Shown one piece after another: positions 1 through 5,768 of a stretch of 21,492 nt of DNA (the stretch's first letter is position 1; every line of letters begins with the position of its first letter). The position numbers and the translations under genes are program-made. The notes below the pieces were generated by a model that was not told the DNA's origin, made no database searches, and saw only the letters and a program-made list of their open reading frames with translations. This DNA comes from JAGMDK01 sp023128695 (GTDB lineage Bacteria; Planctomycetota; Phycisphaerae; UBA1845; Fen-1342). Where the stretch lies: assembly GCA_030628805.1 (NCBI GenBank), contig DAOVQG010000036.1, positions 1 through 21,492 of the forward strand. The letters are read 5' to 3'.

Positions 1-27
1 AGAAAACGCCGGTTGTCCGGACCGCTT

Positions 28-114
28 CTGTCGCCCCGCTGGGGCTGGTGCTCCTGGGCCTTCTGGTCCGGGGGCTGACGCCCCCGGCTAACGACTGTCG
101 CCCCGTTGGGGCTG
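28..114. repeat. Interspersed hairpin repeat cluster downstream of the DUF1571 gene
   Basis: Two near-identical 20-base copies (28-47 and 95-114; one mismatch) each form a small CCCC/GGGG hairpin. They flank a perfect 8-bp stem with a 4-base loop at 68-87. No convincing gene is seen in 1-258. The cluster lies beyond the 3' end of the leftward DUF1571 gene, so it could fold in that transcript, but there is no T-run to support a classical terminator. Confidence 0.6.
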
Positions 115-258
115 ATGCACAGCGCCGCTGGTGCGTGAGTCCTTTCTCGCACCCCTCTCGTCATGACTCGTCGGTTCGGGCTTCAGTGGAATTGACGAGC
201 GGCGCGCCGGTGATGTCATGCACCCATTCAGGAGCGGCACTACACTAAGTTGCCTGAC

Positions 259-1107
259 TCAGAACTCGAAGGCGTCTTCTGAAAAAATGGGATTGAGCTC
301 GATCTGCGTGAAGACGTAACTGCCGAGCAAGTGCTTCTCCTCGTGATCGGCGTAGGAGTACACCGCCACGGGCAGCAGCCATTCCTGGTCCAGGTGCATG
401 ATCATCCGCGCGTCGGGATACACGCCGCCCTCGCCTTCGTAGGGCAGGTTGCGCATGATCACATAGGTCGGACGACCGTCCACCAGGCCCGTTCCTCTGT
501 AGCGCAGATCGAGCACGCCGCGCTCCGCGGCCACGGCGTTGTAGCGCTCCAGCAACTGGAAGGTGGCCCCGAAGCCGCACTCGTCGATCGAGCGGCGGCT
601 GGTTTTCCTCGCCTCGGGCCCATGGATCGGGATCATAATGTCCTTGACGAAGAGGCTGACCACGGCCCCGGCCGGCTCGACGCGGGCTAGTTTGCGCCCC
701 TTTTTGTCCACGAAGGCCCCATCTTCCATGAACAGGGCTCGCTTAGCCTGGTCGGCGTTTTTGAGCCAGAGCATGTAGACCATCCGCGGCGACTCCCGGA
801 AGCGGACCTCCACTTCCTGGACGGCGGACAGCTTTTTCCCGATTCGCTCCTGCTTGACCAGCACGCAGCGATACTCGTGGACTTCTTTCCGATACCGCTC
901 CCGGCCGCGGTGCACAAGCTCCCGCGGGTCAAGCTCGGCCAGTTCGGTAAAAGACGTCAGTGCCGCCTCCGGCGTCTTCCCGCTCCGTTCCACAGGCGCA
1001 AAAACCGGGTCAGGGTTCGTGGCGATACCCGAGATGATCCAGAGCACTATTGGAGCGACCAGAATCAGGACCCCGGTGATGTATAGGATGCCACGGCGTC
1101 GACTCAT
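259..1107 (-). CDS. DUF1571 domain protein, membrane-anchored
   Basis: This 282-residue protein has a short basic N-terminus, one hydrophobic segment at about residues 7-27 and an extracytoplasmic domain. It matches the planctomycete DUF1571 family as I recall it: a Tyr-x-Cys-x-Leu-Val-Lys-Gln-Glu-Arg core, then an Arg-x-x-Pro-x-x-Val-Tyr-Met-x-Trp segment. The function is not established. A LolA-like lipid- or lipoprotein-binding fold is conceivable but is inference only. I chose the ATG at 1107 because a GGGA ribosome-binding motif lies about 5 bases upstream. The longer frame begins with GTG at 1182 and would put 25 polar residues before the membrane segment. It appears monocistronic: repeats lie downstream and 472 bases separate it from the next gene. 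Confidence 0.8.
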   Translation of the reverse strand: MSRRRGILYITGVLILVAPIVLWIISGIATNPDPVFAPVERSGKTPEAALTSFTELAELDPRELVHRGRERYRKEVHEYRCVLVKQERIGKKLSAVQEVEVRFRESPRMVYMLWLKNADQAKRALFMEDGAFVDKKGRKLARVEPAGAVVSLFVKDIMIPIHGPEARKTSRRSIDECGFGATFQLLERYNAVAAERGVLDLRYRGTGLVDGRPTYVIMRNLPYEGEGGVYPDARMIMHLDQEWLLPVAVYSYADHEEKHLLGSYVFTQIELNPIFSEDAFEF

Positions 1108-1579
1108 CACGTCCCTTCGTTCCGGGCCGATCAAACCAGCGGTGCCGGTAACCAAACGCTTGATGTATACGGAGATCGTCACCGTCAGGTTGCATCCTTC
1201 AGGATTTCCGTCGGCCGCTGGGCAAACCGCGCCTTGTGTGTTGCACAGCGGTTAACTTACGAAATTATAGCCGTGCGTGACTGTAAGACAAGGCTTTTTA
1301 TGCAGGTCTACCTTCTGCCAGGTGGGCTAGGAAAGTGGGTAACCGGTGGGGCGGCCCTCCGTGGCCGCCATCGGACCGTACTGGCGGGCACGGAGGCCCG
1401 CCCCACCCACTATGTTGACGCTCACCCCCTTCCGCACACCGGTCGCACCGCCGATAATCAATAATAGACGTGAGGCCGGCGGCAATTCTCATTTTCATTG
1501 CTGCCCGCGGCTCTTCATTGTCGCATGATCGCGTACGGTCATTTAGGTTCGTTACGCGTGAATGTGCACATAATCTGCC
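1108..1579. other. Intergenic stretch with one inverted repeat, no gene seen
   Basis: Between the DUF1571 start and the nuclease stop I find no supported gene. The short frames here are low-complexity or translate the inverted repeat at 1345-1407. The part next to 1107 must carry the DUF1571 promoter, but I cannot point to clear -35 and -10 boxes. Confidence 0.6.
1345..1407. repeat. Inverted repeat, 26-bp arms
   Basis: The arms are 1345-1370 and 1382-1407. They are complementary with two mismatches over 26 bases and leave an 11-base loop. The GTGGGGCGG/CCTCCGTG motif resembles a palindromic repeat dispersed through planctomycete genomes (recalled knowledge). It could fold as a strong RNA hairpin in the gap between two leftward genes. 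No flanking target duplication or transposase is seen. Confidence 0.8.
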
Positions 1580-2965
1580 TCATTTCGTTCGGAGATTGTG
1601 CAGCAGTTCCAGGACCGGTTTGATCTTCAGCCGTGTGCGGTATGTGATCATGCTCACCGGCAAGTCGACCAGCCGGTCGGCGACGGAAGCCGCGACGGCC
1701 ACGATAATCGGCGTGTCGGCGAACATAGCCAGGGTCTGACGCTTCTTTTCAAGGTATTCCGGGGTCCAGAAGCCGACCAGCTCAAGATGGACCTCCGTGC
1801 CGTCCGTGTGATGGAAGGTGAAGTCGGGCACGAACACTTTCTGACCACGAACCAGAAATCCGCCCTCACGCGACAGCCACCAGCCGTCCCGCTCCGCTCC
1901 AAACTTCTCGGCGAACGCTTTCTCGACCTCTGAATCGAATTCTTGATCCTCCGGCAGATCGCTCCGCAATCCGTCGCGCGGCGACAGTGCAAACGTCGCG
2001 ATCCCGTGGGGCAAGCGGAGACGCGCGGACATCTCCCAGCCGCGGCAAGCCAACAAGCCGGGCAGGAACTTGGCCATATCGACGCCATAGCGGCGGGTGT
2101 GCTTGAGGATCGAGGCCGGCCCGGAGAACCTGATCCGGCAGGTGGTCGGCGCCGGACCCGACGCTTCGTGTGTGGCACCGGCATCTTGCCGGTGAATGTG
2201 TGTGATCCGGCAAGTGGTCGGCGCCGGACCCGATGCTTCGTGTGTGGCACCGGCATCTTGCCGGTGAATGTGTGTGATCCGGCAAGTGGTCGGCGCCGGA
2301 CCCGATGCTTCGGCCCGAGGGCTTTTCAGCGGGCCGACGGCCTCAACCTCGTGCAACAGCCGATTGAACTTGGCGTGCCGAAAGATGCGCTTGAAATCAG
2401 CCCGGGCCATGACGGTCATTTCCTCGGCCCAAAAGAGCAGCGTCTGGGCCTGGGCCACGTTGTAGCGACGCAGCAGATGCTCCGGCGTGGCGAAGCCCTC
2501 CATTTTCTTTAGCCGATGGCACTCGGGCAGGTCGGCGTACATGACCCGTTCGATGCGGGGCCAGATCGTGCCGAGCTCGGCGGCAATCGCCTGCTTGACT
2601 TCACGCTCCGCGTTTTGAAAGAGGGCATCCGGCGTGGCGACTAACGGATGCTGTCGAGCCGCCAGCTCGAACACCCGCCCCCGCAGCCGATACGCTCGGC
2701 CGTCTATATCGGTCTGGTATTCACTGGCCTGATCGAGCAGCCGGAGGAACGCTCGGATGCGCTGCGGCGGACAGTCGGGCTCGTCTCGAAAGACAGTCTC
2801 CGCCGTCCGGTGCAGTTGTTCGCGGGTTTTGCCCCGGCCGTTGCGGTAGATCGTCAGCAGTTGTTCCGCGTAATCCAGGTAACAGGCATGAGTGGCGCGC
2901 TTCAGGCAATCGGGATACGCCCGGCCGCGGCGAGAGGTGTAAAGGGCGAGTTCCTTGGATAGCAT
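1580..2965 (-). CDS. DUF790 family nuclease, Bax1-like partner of XPB helicase
   Basis: This 461-residue protein has the DUF790/Bax1 layout. The N-terminal domain starts MLSKELALY. A conserved block Gly-Pro-Ala-Ser-x-Leu-Lys-His-Thr-Arg-Arg-Tyr-Gly lies at about 282-294. A PD-(D/E)XK-type nuclease region follows, with FDSE (343-346), PDF (Asp381), ELVGFW (Glu395) and an EYLEKK lysine pair (407-408). Archaeal Bax1 binds XPB and cuts DNA in repair, and an XPB-like helicase on the same strand lies 1.1 kb upstream. The ATG at 2965 is preferred. The 116 further in-frame residues up to 3313 only translate repeats and a heptanucleotide tandem. Residues of about 213-276 are an in-frame tandem repeat insertion just before the conserved block, which could disturb the N-terminal domain. 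Confidence 0.82.
   Translation of the reverse strand: MLSKELALYTSRRGRAYPDCLKRATHACYLDYAEQLLTIYRNGRGKTREQLHRTAETVFRDEPDCPPQRIRAFLRLLDQASEYQTDIDGRAYRLRGRVFELAARQHPLVATPDALFQNAEREVKQAIAAELGTIWPRIERVMYADLPECHRLKKMEGFATPEHLLRRYNVAQAQTLLFWAEEMTVMARADFKRIFRHAKFNRLLHEVEAVGPLKSPRAEASGPAPTTCRITHIHRQDAGATHEASGPAPTTCRITHIHRQDAGATHEASGPAPTTCRIRFSGPASILKHTRRYGVDMAKFLPGLLACRGWEMSARLRLPHGIATFALSPRDGLRSDLPEDQEFDSEVEKAFAEKFGAERDGWWLSREGGFLVRGQKVFVPDFTFHHTDGTEVHLELVGFWTPEYLEKKRQTLAMFADTPIIVAVAASVADRLVDLPVSMITYRTRLKIKPVLELLHNLRTK
2132..2312. repeat. 72-bp tandem repeat (about 2.5 copies) inside the nuclease gene
   Basis: Units begin at 2132, 2204 and 2276; the third is partial. Each full unit carries a perfect palindrome with an 8-bp stem and 3-base loop (2175-2193 in the first unit). 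The period is exactly 24 codons, so the reading frame stays open. The protein gains a repeated segment containing HRQDAGATHEASGPAPT. The palindrome belongs to the same style of dispersed repeat seen between genes here. Confidence 0.9.
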
Positions 2966-2993
2966 CGCATCGTTCAGTATGGGTCTTCGGTAG

Positions 2994-3244
2994 TCCGCGG
3001 AGCGGACGATGGAATAAAGCCCAGGGCGAAGCGCAGCGAGCCCTGGGTTGACAGAGCCCATATAGGTGCCAGCCCCTGAAAGGGGCGACGGAAGCGCCCA
3101 CACTCGTGGAAGCCCGTTCTGAACACAACACGCAGGCTCGCACTTCCGTCGCCCCCTGCGGGGGCTCGCTGGGCTACACCTCAACAACCCAGGGCTCGCT
3201 GCGCTTCGCCCTGGGCTGTATTCCGCCGTCCCCTTCAGGGACTC
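2994..3244. repeat. Large composite inverted repeat upstream of the nuclease gene
   Basis: The core arms 3011-3050 and 3185-3224 pair over 40 bases with one mismatch. Weaker pairing extends outward to about 2994 and 3244, and inward where 3071-3096 pairs with about 3139-3168 (the ACTTCCGTCGCCCC region). The whole acts like a 250-bp imperfect palindrome. It has no coding potential of its own, but a leftward frame runs through it and artificially lengthens the nuclease. It resembles non-autonomous repeats; I see no terminal target duplication. Confidence 0.85.
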
Positions 3245-3317
3245 CTCCTCCCACTCCTCCTTCCCCCTTTTCCATCCTCCCCCGATCCTCAATCCCCAAT
3301 CCGCAATCCTCAATCCT
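3238..3317. repeat. Pyrimidine-rich tract and heptanucleotide tandem repeat
   Basis: 3238-3283 is nearly all C and T on the + strand. 3285-3317 is a 7-base tandem repeat of about 4.7 copies with consensus ATCCNCA. Read on the minus strand it encodes an RIADWGLRI-like peptide, a common false coding signal in genomes that carry this repeat. Confidence 0.8.
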
Positions 3318-3325
3318 CTTTGGTT

Positions 3326-3340
3326 GCGGCCGAAGGCCGC
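3326..3340. repeat. Short GC-rich hairpin
   Basis: A perfect 6-bp stem (GCGGCC/GGCCGC) closes a GAA loop. It probably belongs to the dispersed palindromes in this gap. The rest of 3341-3540 shows no gene; it should hold the promoter of the small gene at 3541, but no clear boxes stand out. Confidence 0.55.
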
Positions 3341-3540
3341 GCTGCGGGCTCTTTCATTTCAGCGCGCCCGCGCCACACTCCAAACCACATTATATCGAAC
3401 AAATCGTGTCAGGCCCTCAGTCATACCAAATAGTCATACGAATCGATATGATATCGAGCTCCGTGGTGTGTTGCGGCTTACGAGTCGAGGCCGGCGGCTG
3501 TGCAAACACCATTGGGACTAACAAGCGCGAGGACTTTCTC

Positions 3541-3826
3541 ATGTCAGAATCGTTCAATCCGCGACTTCGGGAAACAGTGTTTGACATCGTCAGTAACCAG
3601 CCTTAGCGCCGGCGATCCGCCGGAGACGCAAGAAACACTCGATCGTCTCATGGATTCCGGACATTCGAAGGATGAGGCCCTGGAGTTAATTGCCTGCGTA
3701 GTCGTTTCCGAAATCTACGAGGTGCTCAGTCAGGGGCGTCCTTACGACAATGATCGTTACGTAACAGCGCTTCGAGCCTTGCCGTCAATGCCGTGGGACG
3801 AATCTTCTGATAACAAAGGGGCCTGA
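3541..3826 (+). pseudogene. Small conserved planctomycete protein, interrupted by a +1 frameshift
   Basis: Frame one starts at ATG 3541, with a GCGAGG ribosome-binding motif at 3527-3532. It encodes 21 residues (MSESFNPRLRETVFDIVSNQ plus Pro) and stops at TAG 3604-3606. The next frame, from about 3602 to the TGA at 3826, continues LSAGDPPETQETLDRLMDSG and later VVSEIYEVL. Joined, they give a helical protein of about 94 residues that I recall as a conserved planctomycete hypothetical family without a named function. One extra C at 3601 accounts for the break. It may be a real mutation, a consensus error, or programmed +1 shifting at the CCT-TAG-C site; the last is least likely, since no upstream stimulatory motif is evident. 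Confidence 0.6.
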
Positions 3827-3835
3827 CCTATCGCC

Positions 3836-3910
3836 GTGTGCCACTGCTCTTGAGCAGTGTCTTCTTATGACCAGCGGCAGCTTGGGCACTGCTCAAGAGC
3901 AGTGGCACAC
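3836..3910. repeat. Inverted repeat, perfect 24-bp arms
   Basis: The arms 3836-3859 and 3887-3910 are perfectly complementary and separated by 27 bases. Each arm also holds a smaller palindrome (CACTGCTC-TTGAGCAGTG). It lies just past the stop of the frameshifted gene and beyond the 3' end of the leftward small ORF. It may fold in both transcripts, but there is no T-run. Confidence 0.88.
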
Positions 3911-3930
3911 CGCCGAAAAGCAGGGAGGAC

Positions 3931-4074
3931 TTAAGTGGACAGGATGAGCAACTTCGCGAGGCGTTTCGCCGGTGCCGGGCTATTCAACTGATACTCCATC
4001 GCCTCGATGGCATGATCAGTAAACTGGTAGCAGTGTGCTAAAATCAGGTTAAGTATCTGACGACGGATATCCAC
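3931..4074 (-). CDS. Small hypothetical protein, possibly a truncated remnant
   Basis: A 47-codon frame starts at GTG 4074 and ends at TAA 3931-3933. It encodes a basic, helix-prone peptide beginning with RRQILNLI and containing CYQFTDHAIEAM. The F-x-x-HA-x-x-x-M pattern vaguely resembles the start of DUF4258-type small proteins, but the rest of such a domain is missing. I do not recognise a family. No good ribosome-binding site precedes it, and the frame upstream is closed by a TGA at 4093-4095. It lies 33 bases past the helicase stop on the same strand. It could be a small gene, a broken gene or chance. Confidence 0.3.
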   Translation of the reverse strand: MDIRRQILNLILAHCYQFTDHAIEAMEYQLNSPAPAKRLAKLLILST

Positions 4075-4107
4075 TGTTCTTTCGTTCTTACATCAAGCCG
4101 GCCTGGG

Positions 4108-5565
4108 CTACAAGTGCCAGTGGCGCGTTCCTTGATAAGCATCGCTGCGCCGCCGGGAGCGGGAGCGTTGTTCTTCGCGGGTTTCCTGGCAGACCACTTC
4201 GTACAGCACCGCCGTGATTCCGGCTTGCTTGCGCAGGATGCGGCCGAGGCGCTGCTTGGCCTGGCGCGGCGAGCTGAATCCACCGAGGACGACCGCCACC
4301 TTGACGGCGGGGACGTCGATGCCCTCGTCCAGGACTTGATTCGCCACCAGGGCCCGCAGGCGCCCGGCCTGAAAGCCGTCGAGAGTCGTCTGGCGTTCGC
4401 GTTTGCCGATCTTGTCGATGAGCATGGGGATCAGGAAGCGCTGCGAGACATCGCGCGCCATGCGATTTGAGCCGGTGAAGACCAAGACCTGTTCGTGAGT
4501 GTGCAGGCGGAACAAATCTTCCAGCACGCGGAGTTTTTCCGCCGCCCGCGTCTCGATGGCCGTTTTGGCATGAAAGGCCCGCAACACCTGCCGGGCTCGC
4601 GGATCGGAGCCGGATTCCTTGCAGACATCCTCCCACCGATACCCCCGCTGAGCCCGCTGCTGGGCCGAGAATCCCTTCTCGGCCCCTCGCTGCTGCTGGG
4701 CCGAGAATCCCTTCTCGGCTCCTCGCCGCCGTTCGGACATGAACTCACGAATCTGCCGACTGAGCAGATCATACCGACGCTGCTCTTCGGCCCGCAGCGC
4801 GACCGGAATGCGAACAACCTGGTAGTCCGCCAGGGTGGCCCCGCGCGCCTCGGCAAGCTCCTGGCGGTAGACCACCGGGCCAATCAGCTCATCCAGATAC
4901 ACGTGCCGCCCATCCCAGCGTTCCGGAGTGGCGGTCAAACCCAGACGCCGCGGTGCGGTGCAGAACTCGGCGGCTTGCCGGAGGTTGGGCCCCGGCAGGT
5001 GGTGCTCCTCGTCGAAGATCACGAGCCCGAACTTGTCGCCCATCCGCTCCATGTGGATGTAGGCACTGTCGTAGGTCGTGACGGTGACCGGCCAGATCTC
5101 ATGGCGGCCGTCGCCGAGAATCCCGGCGTTGAAGCCGAGCGTTTGACTTATTCGACGGTGCCACTGGTACATCAAATCGCGGATCGGTGCGACGACCAGC
5201 GTGGCCAGCGAGCAGCGCGTCATCGCGGCCAGGGCGACGACGGTTTTGCCCGTCCCGGTGGGCATGATGATCTGTCCGCGTCGGCCCGCTGACTCCCACG
5301 CCGCGAGGGCCTGCTTTTGATCGGGGCGTAATTCGGGCAGTTGAGGACGCGGCCAGCAGACAGACCGCGGCGGGGGCAGTGTATCTTGCACCAACCCGCC
5401 TAACGCCTCGCGAACCGCGGAGTAATGCCGGGCATAACACCGCCATTGCCTGGTCCGTTCATCCCAGCGAAAGGGCTCAGCGGGGCGACGCCGGGCTCCG
5501 GATACAATCAGCGTGCCGCGGTCGAAGGCGAGTATAGGCAGTGCTGGATCGGTTCGGTTCTCCAT
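4108..5565 (-). CDS. XPB/Rad25-like superfamily 2 DNA helicase
   Basis: This 485-residue protein has all core superfamily 2 motifs: PTGTGKT Walker A (102-108), a DEEH box (185-188), LTATPER motif III (210-216), LDEGIDVP motif V (412-419) and QRLGRILR motif VI (438-445). Its closest style is XPB, an ATP-driven 3'-5' DNA translocase; XPB/Bax1 pairs in archaea open and cut DNA in repair. The Bax1-like nuclease downstream supports this. The N-terminal 75 residues could be the damage-recognition domain. Residues of about 280-305 include a 12-residue unit (RGAEKGFSAQQ core) present twice, encoded by palindromic DNA inserted between the two RecA domains. The ATG start has only a weak upstream ribosome-binding signal. 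Confidence 0.85.
   Translation of the reverse strand: MENRTDPALPILAFDRGTLIVSGARRRPAEPFRWDERTRQWRCYARHYSAVREALGGLVQDTLPPPRSVCWPRPQLPELRPDQKQALAAWESAGRRGQIIMPTGTGKTVVALAAMTRCSLATLVVAPIRDLMYQWHRRISQTLGFNAGILGDGRHEIWPVTVTTYDSAYIHMERMGDKFGLVIFDEEHHLPGPNLRQAAEFCTAPRRLGLTATPERWDGRHVYLDELIGPVVYRQELAEARGATLADYQVVRIPVALRAEEQRRYDLLSRQIREFMSERRRGAEKGFSAQQQRGAEKGFSAQQRAQRGYRWEDVCKESGSDPRARQVLRAFHAKTAIETRAAEKLRVLEDLFRLHTHEQVLVFTGSNRMARDVSQRFLIPMLIDKIGKRERQTTLDGFQAGRLRALVANQVLDEGIDVPAVKVAVVLGGFSSPRQAKQRLGRILRKQAGITAVLYEVVCQETREEQRSRSRRRSDAYQGTRHWHL
4655..4726. repeat. 36-bp tandem duplication of a palindrome inside the helicase gene
   Basis: Two 36-base units lie in tandem. Each holds a perfect hairpin of 8-bp stem and TCCC loop (4664-4683 and 4700-4719). 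The period is 12 codons, so the frame is kept and the protein carries the same 12-residue segment twice. This looks like an in-frame insertion of a dispersed palindrome followed by duplication. Confidence 0.88.
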
Positions 5566-5624
5566 CGAGTGTGCTAGTATTGCGTTTCATAAGTCTCACG
5601 ACTAGGGAGAAAATCGAGAACTCC

Positions 5625-5717
5625 GAAGAGCCGCGGGCTTCAGCCCGCGCGGCGCCCTGCCAGGGAGGACCACAATAGGTCACGAACGACCGCGCGGGCT
5701 GAAGCCCGCGGCTCTTC
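5625..5717. repeat. Inverted repeat, perfect 28-bp arms
   Basis: The arms 5625-5652 and 5690-5717 match perfectly over 28 bases with a 37-base spacer. Each arm is itself almost palindromic (GCGGGCT-TC-AGCCCGC). It occupies the gap between the kinase stop (5769) and the helicase start (5565), so a transcript crossing the gap would fold strongly. The GAGCCGCGGGCTTCAGCCCG motif is one I recall as dispersed in planctomycete genomes. Confidence 0.9.
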
Positions 5718-5768
5718 TTCAAGGTGCGATAGTCAAGCAATCTCGCACCAGCGTTCGCCCGCCGCACA

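Noticed and set aside
48..248. Rightward frame of 66 codons
   Set aside because: It translates hairpin repeats, has low-complexity composition, no ribosome-binding site and no recognisable domain.
1298..1498. Leftward frame of 66 codons upstream of the DUF1571 gene
   Set aside because: Its centre (GWGGPPCPP-like) is a translation of the inverted repeat at 1345-1407, so coding is unlikely.
2132..2312. CRISPR-like array
   Set aside because: The units are contiguous 72-bp tandem copies without unique spacers, lie inside a coding frame and have no cas genes nearby.
2966..3313. N-terminal extension of the nuclease frame
   Set aside because: It is wholly made of the composite palindrome and heptamer repeat; the family start motif MLSKEL begins at 2965.
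3836..3910. Rho-independent terminator
   Set aside because: The stem is strong but has a 27-base loop and no T-run on either side; the same applies to the hairpins at 5625-5717 and 12074-12113.
4495..5292. Rightward 265-codon frame opposite the helicase
   Set aside because: The helicase frame contains all superfamily 2 motifs; this frame has none and is a complementary-strand artefact.
4108..5565. Helicase plus nuclease as an anti-phage defence system
   Set aside because: The motifs fit an XPB/Bax1 repair-type pair better, and there is no methylase, other defence gene or mobile element beside them.
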